NCBI GenBank assembly: GCA_017513135.1
Contig: JAFWDH010000020.1
Coordinates: 1-40,964 of the forward strand
Direction: 5' to 3'
DNA length: 40,964 nucleotides
Source of the DNA: Oscillospiraceae bacterium
GTDB lineage: Bacteria; Bacillota; Clostridia; Oscillospirales; Ruminococcaceae
Part shown: piece by piece, positions 1-7,164 of the stretch
Layout of the letters: each line of letters opens with the position of its first letter
Numbering within the stretch: position 1 is the first letter of the stretch
Position numbers and translations under genes: made by a program
Notes under the pieces: generated by a model
Seen by the model: only the letters and a program-made list of their open reading frames with translations
Databases searched by the model: none
Told to the model about the DNA's origin: nothing

Positions 1-1
1 G

Positions 2-214
2 GGATTGTCACAGGGCTTTCTTTGCTCAACGCCTATGTACCTGTTTAGCAGGATCTCGATTTTGTTCGATTCGGATCCCTATACTATAGACATATACGAT
101 CAGCTATATCTTTATATCGTTTCCGTTGTGTTGATGATGGCAATCTTCATGCTGGGTTACTATTATGGAATAAAGTCAAGGAAGAATAATGATAAATCAG
201 TTGAGGCAAGTTGA
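2..214 (+). CDS. C-terminal end of an unidentified membrane protein (partial)
   Basis: The frame is open from the left edge of the window, so this is probably the tail of a larger gene. A TTG at 5 could serve as a start but has no visible ribosome binding site. The visible 70 residues contain one clear hydrophobic segment (about residues 36-55 counted from the TTG, VSVVLMMAIFMLGYYYG) followed by a short basic, polar tail (KSRKNNDKS). That pattern fits the last transmembrane helix of a multi-pass protein with a cytoplasmic C-terminus. I do not recognise the family. The next gene starts about 80 bases downstream on the same strand, so the two could be co-transcribed. Confidence 0.45.
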   Translation, partial: GLSQGFLCSTPMYLFSRISILFDSDPYTIDIYDQLYLYIVSVVLMMAIFMLGYYYGIKSRKNNDKSVEAS

Positions 215-292
215 ATTCTTACATCCTTCTTTATCAGAAAACTACTATATTTATAGATGGTTACAGACTCCTAATCACAAGGGGAGATGATC

Positions 293-763
293 ATGCTTGG
301 TCAGCAGAAGCACAGACGATCCATATGGATCGTAATCAGTATTCTGATTGCTATTGTCATTCTTTCAGCCGGCTTTTTGAGAATGTACAGGACAGAGCTC
401 CTGTTTCTTGAAGATGTCGGGCTGGATTCTATATTCTCAGAAAAAATAAAAACAGTTATATATGATATAGACAGGCCTGACGGAAGAATGGAATCTCAGG
501 ATCCGTCTGAGATCATCCCTGTACTCGATACACTGAAAACTGCAGTGTTCCGCAGGGCTGGAAAGCCGCGGAACCCGGTAGATTGGCAGGGAATGGTCTG
601 GATCGAAACAGACTGTCACATCTACGGATTAGGGATCATATCTGGCAGGTTTGCGGTTTTCATAGATAGTGTTGAGCGTTATTATGAGTGCAGCGCTCAG
701 AGAGCATTTTGGCTGGAACTATTTCCAATCATTCGCATTTATGAAATGAAACTGCAGTCGTAA
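293..763 (+). CDS. Small membrane-anchored protein of unknown function
   Basis: A 156-residue protein with a basic N-terminus (QQKHRRS), one transmembrane helix at about residues 11-29 (IWIVISILIAIVILSAG) and an extracytoplasmic domain of about 120 residues. No Cys pair or known catalytic motif is visible. I chose the ATG at 293 over the in-frame ATG at 287 because the GGGGAG at 281-286 touches 287 but sits six bases from 293. The frame ends just before a hairpin terminator at 839-884. The family is not recognised. It could be a sensor or accessory protein for the membrane protein encoded upstream, but that is only positional inference. Confidence 0.6.
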   Translation: MLGQQKHRRSIWIVISILIAIVILSAGFLRMYRTELLFLEDVGLDSIFSEKIKTVIYDIDRPDGRMESQDPSEIIPVLDTLKTAVFRRAGKPRNPVDWQGMVWIETDCHIYGLGIISGRFAVFIDSVERYYECSAQRAFWLELFPIIRIYEMKLQS

Positions 764-838
764 GCTATTATTTCCTTCATTTAGACTAACCTTCAAAGCA
801 GTACTTTTTATTTGGCTTCTATACTTGTAACTGTTTTT

Positions 839-884
839 TAACCGCATTTTCAATCGCAGATAATAGCGATTGAAAATGCGGTTA
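839..884 (+). terminator. Long perfect hairpin, probable terminator
   Basis: A 19-bp perfect stem (839-857 with 866-884, core ACCGCATTTTCAATCGC) closes an 8-nt loop. It is followed by a T-rich but interrupted stretch (TTATTGTTTTC). It lies about 75 bases after the small membrane protein gene. The uninterrupted stem also makes it a candidate transcript-stabilising element. Confidence 0.55.
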
Positions 885-1129
885 TTATTGTTTTCGCTAA
901 CCTGATGAATCAGGTTTTTCATTCTTCAAAAAAAGCTTTTCCAAGGCATCAGAATTATCCTTACCTACATTAGACTGTCAGTCCGCTTGTTGATTTCGGT
1001 GATAATGCCATATGTTTCTGGGTGTTGCTGTTCATGTTTTTAAATTCACAGAACCATAAAAGATACTAAAAAAACATATAACTAGAATCCGTTTCAAGAA
1101 AGGAAACGGGTTTTAGTATGTATAAGGAC
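885..1129. other. Non-coding gap before the blaI-type operon
   Basis: I see no supportable gene here. The stretch is AT-rich with scattered stops in all frames. A small hairpin lies at 1089-1113, just before the promoter of the repressor gene. Confidence 0.4.
1089..1113 (+). terminator. Small terminator-like hairpin
   Basis: A 7-bp stem CCGTTTC (1089-1095) pairs with GAAACGG (1103-1109) around a 7-nt loop and is followed by GTTTTAG. It could shield the downstream promoter from upstream transcription. The stem is short, so the call is weak. Confidence 0.35.
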
Positions 1130-1181
1130 TTGACAGATTCAGTTTATAGATATAAACTGACTATAGTTTATAATTATAAAC
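1130..1181 (+). promoter_or_regulatory. Promoter with two palindromic operators for the BlaI-type repressor
   Basis: TTGACA at 1130-1135 is followed after 17 bases by TAAACT at 1153-1158, a reasonable -35/-10 pair. Two palindromes share the core GTTTATA-NN-TATAAAC: AGTTTATAGATATAAACT at 1141-1158, which contains the -10, and GTTTATAATTATAAAC at 1166-1181. Their centres are 24 bp apart. BlaI/MecI-family repressors bind dyads of this size as dimers next to their own promoters, so autoregulation by the adjacent repressor gene is the natural reading. The half-site differs from the staphylococcal TACA/TGTA core. Confidence 0.65.
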
Positions 1182-1207
1182 CAAAGAATCAGTAAAAGGA
1201 GTTTCCA

Positions 1208-1567
1208 ATGGAATACTGCAGTATTGGAACAATGGAACGTCGTTTCCTCAATATCATCTGGGACAATGAGCCCGTTACATCCATGGATCTCGTAAGACTG
1301 TGCAGCGAACAGCTGAACTGGCACAGATCCACTACCTATACAACTCTCAGGCATCTTCAGGAGAAAGGCCTGGTTAAGAACGAGAATACTGTTGTCACGA
1401 CTCTGTATTCCAAGGAAGAGGTACAGGCGATGACCAGCGAGAATATCGTATCTGAAGCTTTTTCTGGGTCTCTGCCCAACTTCATCACTGCATTTATGAG
1501 CGGAAAGAAGATTTCTGACGATGAAGCGGAGGAACTGAAGAAACTGATCGATTCCTATAAGGAGTGA
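1208..1567 (+). CDS. BlaI/MecI/CopY-family transcriptional repressor
   Basis: A 119-residue winged-helix repressor. The N-terminal 75 residues carry the BlaI pattern: a first helix ending ERRFLNIIWDNEPVTS, the recognition helix RSTTYTTLRHLQEKGLV, then a short wing (VVTTLYS). The rest is the helical dimerisation region, whose proteolytic cleavage normally relieves repression. AAAAGGA lies eight bases before the ATG. It overlaps the end of its partner sensor's ribosome binding site (AAGGAG at 1559-1564 lies within its last codons), so the two genes are translationally coupled. Twin palindromes at 1141-1181 are its likely operators. Length and architecture are normal for the family. The regulated target is not known, because the attached sensor is not of beta-lactam type. 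Confidence 0.88.
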   Translation: MEYCSIGTMERRFLNIIWDNEPVTSMDLVRLCSEQLNWHRSTTYTTLRHLQEKGLVKNENTVVTTLYSKEEVQAMTSENIVSEAFSGSLPNFITAFMSGKKISDDEAEELKKLIDSYKE

Positions 1568-1572
1568 TCAAA

Positions 1573-3828
1573 ATGAGCAACATGTTTATACAAATCCTGC
1601 GGATGAGCATAACCGCAAGTTATGTGATCCTGGCTGTTCTGATCCTGCGGACACTTCTGCGGAATGCACCGAAGAAGTATTCCTATATGATGTGGGCAGC
1701 GGTCCTGTACCGCCTGTGCTGTCCGTTTTCATTCAGTTCGGTCATGAGCATCTTTAACCTGAAACTGAAAAGGAACGACAGCGTGATTATAGATCTTTCC
1801 GAAGTTCCTGTCTCTGCTGTGACACCGGAAAGCGAAGTGACCCAACCGATAAGTACCGGTGTTCCTCAGCTTACCGAAGTCATCAGCGGGACATTTTCTG
1901 CACCGCAGCAGCCGGTAACAGTGCAGCCCTCCGGCACATATTCACCGCCTGTAGTTTCACCGCCGGAACCTGAGCAGACTTTCTTTTCAAAGATAAACCT
2001 GATTGATGTGCTGTGTTTCATATGGCTTGCAGGTATGCTATTCCTGATAATCCGGGCGATAGTGTCATATGTGCGGCTTAAGAAAACTCTCAGAGGGTCA
2101 GTAGCTTACAGGGACAACATAAGGCAGGCGAAGATAGATTCACCATTCCTTATGGGATTGGTCAGGCCTGTGATCTATATCCCGTTCGGCCTTGATCCGG
2201 AATACGAAAAGATCTCAGTTGCCCATGAAAGTTACCACCTGAAAAGGAAGGATAACTGGGTAAGGTTAGTATCCTACTTCCTGCTCTGCGTCCATTGGTT
2301 CAACCCGCTCTGCTGGCTTGCCTATTATCTGATGGGAAAAGACATGGAGATGAGCTGTGACGAACACGTTCTGTCAGAAGAGCAATGGTCCGCAAAAGCC
2401 TACAGTAATGCGCTTCTTTCAGTAGCGACCGGATTCCGCTTTCCTTCTGCGAACCCGGTAGCCTTCGGGGAGAACAGTGTAAAGGAAAGGATCATAAACA
2501 GCCTGAAATTCAAACATCCCAATAAACTGATCTCCGTTATAGCAACACTGGTTTGTGTAATTATGCTTGTATCATGTGCGTCAAACGGTATACTTACAAA
2601 TCCTCTGGTTCCGACTGTTCCGGAAGATAACGGGCCTGAAATCGTGGGGGATGATCAGGGTTATGAGCCGATAAGACAGATCGGACAGATAATAGGATCA
2701 GTATTGGGGTCTCCGGGAAGAACGTCTCATGGTTATTATGAGATCAGTAAGTGGGACAATACGGATTACTGCAACATAATATATACGGACTATGCCACTC
2801 AACAGAGATCGTTCCTTTGCAATGTTCCTGGGTGCGCGCACAATACCCCGGAATGCACAAGTTATATATCCGAGAGCAGATGTACTACTGCTTTGTTTAC
2901 AGATTATTCAGAGAAACATCTTTATCTGATGGTCTTTGGCCGGGTGGGGTCAGAATACATAGAAGCTATTCCGGCCAGCATTACGGAAATGAACATGGAC
3001 GGCTCCGGGAAAAGGACCATATGTGTTCTTTCGGAAGATGAGCTGTTCACTCAAGCGCTCATCTTTGTGGCAAGTGATGACTGTTTGTTCGTGTCGGTGG
3101 ATCACTGGACAGTGTCAAAAATCACCAAATCTATTGAGCGAATTTGGTTCAAGGACGGGAAGAGAGAGAAGATACGGGATCTTGACAATACATATGAAGG
3201 ACTAACCGGAACGGTGGGTGACAGATATCTGAAGATTACCAAGGTTGAAAACAAGGACGGTATAGACAAGAAGATAATAGAAGTCGTTGATCAGGATGGA
3301 CAAACGGTAGAAACCAAAGAGTTCCCGGTATCGGGCGACAGTTATGTGTGTCCTGGTGAATGCACTGTCAAGTTAGAAAGAGGCGAAACAACATCGAAAG
3401 CAACACTTGTACTCACCGATTCCGATGAAATAAGAACCGTGGAAGGTATTCCCTATCCGAGTACAGCTCCTCTTTCAATTGTGTTCGGCGGATATGATAA
3501 CAAGTATCTATTGAACTTCATCTCGACAGACAGCAGCGGAGAAAACCAAAAGGGATATATCCTTGATTTTGAAAGTGAATCATGGAAAGAATTCGATTTG
3601 CGGAGAGAGGACAACAGCTACTATTTTGTTACGCCTGTGGCTGAGTTTGATGACAATTATCTTGTTCTCATAGACAGAGAAGACACAGCGATAGTTCTTA
3701 CGGATGCGCAGGGAGAGTCTTACTCGTACGAGTATTCCGGACTCGGCAGATATGCCCTGATGTCAAAGAGCGATTTTTACAATTCGGTTCCGAATTACCG
3801 CGTGATTGAAGATGTTATGGAAGCATAA
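1573..3828 (+). CDS. M56-family (BlaR1-like) membrane sensor protease with Cys/His-motif C-terminal domain
   Basis: 751 residues from the ATG at 1573, chosen over the GTG at 1564 because AAGGAG ends eight bases before it. N-terminal membrane helices (about 10-27 and 35-60) are followed by a Pro/Ser/Thr-rich linker (about 80-135), another helix, and the M56 zinc protease domain with HESYH at 218-222 and CDEH at 262-265. A further hydrophobic segment ends in the lipobox-like LVSCAS (about residues 328-340). The remaining 400 residues are a sensor-like domain, not the penicillin-binding serine domain of BlaR1: no SxxK or KTG arrangement is seen. This domain contains CNVPGCAHNTPEC at 416-428 and repeated beta-strand segments, as in Firmicute lipoproteins with beta-propellers. 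Inferred role: it senses an extracellular signal and triggers cleavage of the adjacent repressor. The ligand is unknown. Confidence 0.85.
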   Translation: MSNMFIQILRMSITASYVILAVLILRTLLRNAPKKYSYMMWAAVLYRLCCPFSFSSVMSIFNLKLKRNDSVIIDLSEVPVSAVTPESEVTQPISTGVPQLTEVISGTFSAPQQPVTVQPSGTYSPPVVSPPEPEQTFFSKINLIDVLCFIWLAGMLFLIIRAIVSYVRLKKTLRGSVAYRDNIRQAKIDSPFLMGLVRPVIYIPFGLDPEYEKISVAHESYHLKRKDNWVRLVSYFLLCVHWFNPLCWLAYYLMGKDMEMSCDEHVLSEEQWSAKAYSNALLSVATGFRFPSANPVAFGENSVKERIINSLKFKHPNKLISVIATLVCVIMLVSCASNGILTNPLVPTVPEDNGPEIVGDDQGYEPIRQIGQIIGSVLGSPGRTSHGYYEISKWDNTDYCNIIYTDYATQQRSFLCNVPGCAHNTPECTSYISESRCTTALFTDYSEKHLYLMVFGRVGSEYIEAIPASITEMNMDGSGKRTICVLSEDELFTQALIFVASDDCLFVSVDHWTVSKITKSIERIWFKDGKREKIRDLDNTYEGLTGTVGDRYLKITKVENKDGIDKKIIEVVDQDGQTVETKEFPVSGDSYVCPGECTVKLERGETTSKATLVLTDSDEIRTVEGIPYPSTAPLSIVFGGYDNKYLLNFISTDSSGENQKGYILDFESESWKEFDLRREDNSYYFVTPVAEFDDNYLVLIDREDTAIVLTDAQGESYSYEYSGLGRYALMSKSDFYNSVPNYRVIEDVMEA

Positions 3829-3830
3829 CG

Positions 3831-4158
3831 CTGAAAAAGTTTCTAATTCTTCTGTATCGCCTGAAACTGATTCTGATGATCATACCTGTGAATATCAGTG
3901 TGTTCGTGTGCGAGAGAAACAGAAGTTATGAGAAGTGTCTGCTGATGAATGGACTGATCATAGCGATCCCTGCGTTTATCTATCTCCTGCACTTCAGCCG
4001 GATCTCGTTCTATACACCGATATCATTGCTGGCGGACAGGAATCCGTTACTGAAGGGAACATCCAGTCTTGCTGAATTGATAATTGATAGTATGGGTCAT
4101 TATAGGAGCAGCAGCTCTGATTTGGGCGAAGAGGGAATGGCGCAGTCTCAAGTCATGA
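3831..4158 (+). pseudogene. Frameshifted membrane protein gene after the sensor protease
   Basis: Directly after the sensor stop, one frame (from CTG 3831; first ATG 3876) reads a basic N-terminus, a hydrophobic segment (LIIAIPAFIYLLHF) and then LLKGTSSLAELI. From about 4084 the coding pattern jumps to another frame: IVWVIIGAAALIWAKREW, a clean transmembrane helix with a basic tail, ending at TGA 4156-4158. The original frame continues with low-complexity residues. The helix plus basic tail resembles the C-terminus of an ABC-2 type permease, but this is only resemblance. I infer a third operon gene inactivated by a frameshift near the repeated TTGATAATTGATA at about 4077-4089. No good ribosome binding site is seen, in keeping with decay. 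Confidence 0.5.
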
Positions 4159-4194
4159 GACACAGTAAATTATTACATCCTTGAGTATAAAAAG

Positions 4195-4228
4195 CGATGA
4201 TCCATTATTAGTTCGGATCATCGTTTTT
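4195..4228 (+). terminator. Rho-independent terminator of the repressor/sensor operon
   Basis: Stem CGATGATCC (4195-4203) pairs with GGATCATCG (4215-4223), loop of 11 nt, followed by TTTTT. It ends the plus-strand operon just before the integrase module. Confidence 0.8.
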
Positions 4229-4287
4229 CGTAGAAGCTTGTCTGCGTATAGCGTGAATAGTCCTTTTTTTAAACTCGCATCATTTAA

Positions 4288-4330
4288 AAAATCGCCTAAA
4301 CAAAGGGGTTTCCCGAGTTTAGGCGATTTT
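4288..4330 (-). terminator. Bidirectional terminator downstream of the integrase gene
   Basis: A 14-bp stem (AAAATCGCCTAAAC 4288-4301 with its complement 4317-4330) closes a 15-nt loop and has T-runs on both sides. It can end minus-strand transcripts of the integrase operon and plus-strand read-through. It also marks the approximate left side of the inserted element. Confidence 0.7.
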
Positions 4331-4364
4331 CTTTTATGCAGGTATACAGTGCGATTTTGAATAT

Positions 4365-4399
4365 TTTTTACATATTTTTACATATCGGATATGTAAAAA
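4365..4399. repeat. Cluster of three TTTTTACATAT repeats beside int (candidate attachment or recombinase-binding site)
   Basis: The 11-mer TTTTTACATAT occurs twice in direct orientation (4365-4375 and 4375-4385) and once inverted (4389-4399). The last two form a palindrome with a 3-nt centre (CGG). The cluster starts only 15 bases past the integrase stop codon, where tyrosine-recombinase elements usually keep their attachment and arm-binding sites. I could not find a matching copy on the right side by eye, so the role is inferred. Confidence 0.45.
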
Positions 4400-4413
4400 A
4401 CACTCAGTACCGT

Positions 4414-5601
4414 TTAGAGATCGAGTTCAAATGCCTTTTCCAGTTTCTCAACACTGTCCTGATCCCGTTTGGGATAACTGTGCGCATAGATGTTTGCAGT
4501 GGTGCTGACCTGTGCGTGACCGAGCCTTGCAGATACCGATACACTGTCCATCCCTTCCATGAAAAGGATGCTTGCCATCGTGTGGCGGAAAGCGTGGGCA
4601 TTCAGCTTGGGAAGACCGTTTTTCTCAGCGAAACGGGTCAGAAATGTGCCGACTGAATCCGGATGCATTGGGGATCCGTCCTCCTTGGCGAACACGAAAC
4701 CGTTCTCGTAAGGGAAGGCTCCGACTCTCTCAAACTCCGCCTGCTGCCACCTAAGCAGTTCCCAGAGCATATCCATAACCCGCTGCGGCATGGAGATCGT
4801 CCTTACAGATCTGGCGGTTTTAGGCGTTTCTTCATAGACTCCGATGTCCGGCTCATAGAGAACATTCTTCTTTATTGAGATGGTCCTTCTGTCAAAATCG
4901 ACACAGTCCCATTTTAGTCCCAACAATTCACCTTTCCTTATTCCCGCATACATAAGAATGTTGATTGTTGCTTTCCACTTAAGCGGCTCGTCTTCTGCTG
5001 CCAGGAGTATTTTCCTTGACGTCTCCTCATCAAAGAAGTTCGGCTCCTTTTGTCTGACTTTTGGATGGGTCGCTCTTTTAGCCGGATTTGCGGCTGTGAG
5101 ACCGATTCTGAATGCTTCCTCCAGGACCATGGAAACGAACCGATGGTGTTCCAGTATCGTCTTAGAAGAGGGCGGCTGACCTGTCCTAGGACCTTTTTGC
5201 TTCTGCATGTCCATATACATCCTGTTCAGGGTATCCGGACGGATAGCGGAGAGTTTCTGATTACCGATATATCGGTCGACTTTCTTTAGGGAATCCCTGT
5301 ATCTGTTAGCGGTCGAGTGTTTGATCACTCCCATGGATTCCTTGGTATCTATGACTTCTTTGGCATAATCACGGAAGCGTATGTTCGTCCCTGGAGAGAT
5401 TCCTTCTGCAACACGCTGATCGAGTAACGCGGCATAGGATAGAGCTTTCTTCCGGGTCGTCTCCTTGGACCATGAAGCTTCGCCTTTATACGTGTGTGCG
5501 GAATAATTAGGTTTTCCGTTACTGTCGTTTCCGACAAACACACGGATCACAAACGACCAGCTGCCATCCTTGTTTTTTCTGCCTTCGCTTATGGATGCCA
5601 T
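4414..5601 (-). CDS. int: Tyrosine site-specific integrase
   Basis: 395 residues, full length for Tn916/phage-type integrases. The N-terminal 60 residues (KNKDGSWSFVIRVF...) are an arm-type DNA-binding domain. A SAM-like core-binding domain follows (about 75-175). The catalytic domain carries R222 (YAGIRKGELLGL), H336-x-x-R339 (HAFRH), H362 (LGHAQVSTT) and the nucleophile Y372 (NIYAH). The ATG at 5601 is preferred over the TTG at 5604, with GGAG seven bases upstream; it overlaps the stop of the excisionase-like gene (TGATGG), indicating translational coupling. It should catalyse insertion and, with the upstream small protein, excision of this element. All catalytic residues are present, so it is likely functional. 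Confidence 0.93.
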   Translation of the reverse strand: MASISEGRKNKDGSWSFVIRVFVGNDSNGKPNYSAHTYKGEASWSKETTRKKALSYAALLDQRVAEGISPGTNIRFRDYAKEVIDTKESMGVIKHSTANRYRDSLKKVDRYIGNQKLSAIRPDTLNRMYMDMQKQKGPRTGQPPSSKTILEHHRFVSMVLEEAFRIGLTAANPAKRATHPKVRQKEPNFFDEETSRKILLAAEDEPLKWKATINILMYAGIRKGELLGLKWDCVDFDRRTISIKKNVLYEPDIGVYEETPKTARSVRTISMPQRVMDMLWELLRWQQAEFERVGAFPYENGFVFAKEDGSPMHPDSVGTFLTRFAEKNGLPKLNAHAFRHTMASILFMEGMDSVSVSARLGHAQVSTTANIYAHSYPKRDQDSVEKLEKAFELDL

Positions 5602-5804
5602 CAACGATCTCCACGATTAGACTCATAGATCCTGCTGTCTCTGGAGTTGATCAATTCCAGAAGCATATTGTAGTTGATGAGACACCTGTTTCCGGAATAT
5701 ATGCAGGGAATGTCTCCATTCCTTACCATTCTCCTGAGGGCATATTCTGACATAAGGCCTGTCTCGGCGATCTCTCTTATAGTGTAAAAAATCTTCTGCT
5801 GCAT
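5601..5804 (-). CDS. Excisionase-like helix-turn-helix DNA-binding protein
   Basis: 67 residues with a MerR/excisionase-type winged HTH: YTIREIAETGLMSEYALRRM, then a short wing around NGDIPCIYSGNRCLIN and a terminal helix (MLLELINS). AAAGGAG lies eight bases before the ATG. It overlaps int by one or two bases, as is usual for xis-int pairs in Gram-positive elements. Such proteins bend attachment-site DNA and steer recombination towards excision. Here that role is inferred from size, fold pattern and position; a purely regulatory role is possible. Confidence 0.78.
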   Translation of the reverse strand: MQQKIFYTIREIAETGLMSEYALRRMVRNGDIPCIYSGNRCLINYNMLLELINSRDSRIYESNRGDR

Positions 5805-5824
5805 TCACTTATTCTCCTTTGCAT

Positions 5825-7102
5825 TCAATAACGTGTGACTTCCTTGCTCTGTTCTCGTTCAGACAGATCGATCTTCTCGGCCGTCTCTTCAAATGATCGT
5901 ACTCTGTTCAGGTCTTCGATACCTAGTCGGTCAAGAAGCTTTTCAACGAAGGAAGAGATGATATCCGGCACCATTCTCAAGGCTAATAGAAACGGCTTGC
6001 ACTTTTCTACCAGAGCATTATAACGGTCAGCAAGACGATTGTATTTCTCCTGAAGCGCCGACAGTTTCCGCTCCGAGTCTCTTATGACGGAGCGGCTTGT
6101 TACGGATTCGACCGCAAGTCCCTCAACGAAATCATAATCCTCTTTATTGAGACTAATCTGACCATCATCAGATTCTCTCGTATAAACTGAACCGATATCG
6201 TAATAATCAACTCTATCCCGTTTTACAAATTCATATTCAAGCGTGTCCTCAATGATCTTCAGGTCTAGTACATCCGCTTTCTTCTGAGCTGAATCGATTT
6301 TGTCTTCATACTGTTCCAGACGGGTTTTGTCCTTGTCGATCTGGAATTGCAATGATGACAGATGTTCCGCAGTGCTCCCTCTTACACCGCGTTCGATGTC
6401 TGTATAGCCGGCGCTCCTCATGTGATCGATAAACTCATCCTGAAGTATGCTGTAGGACGCGCGGTACTTGAGTTTTCCGTCGGATCGGTATACAGCGTTC
6501 CCGTACTCGTCCTTAAGCGGTTCGTTTGATACCCATTTCTTTGAGTGACTGACCTGGTGAATCACCTCTTTGACGGTCCCCCTTAAAGCCGGATCCTTGC
6601 AGCGTTTGCTCCACAGGATCTCCTTGTCGACAACAGGGATAACTGTTGCGTGAAGATGGTAATGGTAGGTGGGGACATTAAGTTCATCTGTGGCTGCTTT
6701 GTTGAGCTCATCAGCATGCATCACTGCTGATATGACGTAGTCGGCTCCGAACTTATTCTCTATGAAACGGTAGGCTTCTTCATAGAACTGACGGGCGTAT
6801 TCGTAGCCTCCGTTACGGGCGAAGTACATCGTGTTCACATCGATGATGATCTCATCAAAGAGAGTGGCGTCAGGCCTGAGGCCTCTTCTTGAGAGCTTTC
6901 CGGAATGCTCCAGTTCAAGAAGTACCTCCATGTAGGTCTTGTCTCCGGGATCTTTGAAATGAAAGTTGTTCACGGTCATTTCAGAGTCTACGTTGATGTT
7001 CGAGTACGAAAGGTTTTTCCGTTCGTTGTGCTTCTCAGAGGGTGCAACATCAGAGGGCTTTAGTTGTTTCACCCTGACACAGCTCATATCTTTCTTTGGC
7101 AT
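5825..7102 (-). CDS. mob: MobV-family (Pre/Mob) plasmid mobilization relaxase
   Basis: 425 residues. The relaxase domain fills the first 250 or so: motif I with HNERKN at 25-30, followed by the N/ID signature (SNINVDS), then H129-A-D131-E132, and the metal-binding HxHxH at H147, H149 and H151 (TYHYHLHATVIP). The C-terminal part (about 255-400) is rich in charged coiled-coil sequence, the usual dimer/membrane-contact region of MobV proteins. AAAGGAAGTG precedes the ATG. MobV relaxases nick an origin located just upstream of their own gene; a hairpin at 7147-7164 fits this. The gene ends 20 bases before the excisionase-like gene, giving a mob-xis-int order on the minus strand. It depends on a co-resident conjugative element for transfer. 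Confidence 0.88.
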   Translation of the reverse strand: MPKKDMSCVRVKQLKPSDVAPSEKHNERKNLSYSNINVDSEMTVNNFHFKDPGDKTYMEVLLELEHSGKLSRRGLRPDATLFDEIIIDVNTMYFARNGGYEYARQFYEEAYRFIENKFGADYVISAVMHADELNKAATDELNVPTYHYHLHATVIPVVDKEILWSKRCKDPALRGTVKEVIHQVSHSKKWVSNEPLKDEYGNAVYRSDGKLKYRASYSILQDEFIDHMRSAGYTDIERGVRGSTAEHLSSLQFQIDKDKTRLEQYEDKIDSAQKKADVLDLKIIEDTLEYEFVKRDRVDYYDIGSVYTRESDDGQISLNKEDYDFVEGLAVESVTSRSVIRDSERKLSALQEKYNRLADRYNALVEKCKPFLLALRMVPDIISSFVEKLLDRLGIEDLNRVRSFEETAEKIDLSEREQSKEVTRY

Positions 7103-7146
7103 TTATCACTTCCTTTCTTTTGCGGGATAAAGGTATTTCGCTCTGA

Positions 7147-7164
7147 TCACTGCAGGCACAGTGA
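7147..7164 (-). promoter_or_regulatory. oriT: Candidate origin of transfer hairpin upstream of mob
   Basis: TCACTG (7147-7152) and CAGTGA (7159-7164) form an inverted repeat around a 6-nt loop, about 45 bases upstream of the mob start in the 58-bp gap between mob and the divergent zinc-ribbon gene. MobV origins typically consist of such a small inverted repeat near the nick site. The nick site cannot be located from sequence alone. Confidence 0.35.

Noticed and set aside
1..10. GGGATTGTCA at the window start recurs at 8601-8610
   Set aside because: Only ten bases match, the flanks differ and the left edge of the window cuts off comparison, so chance is a sufficient explanation.
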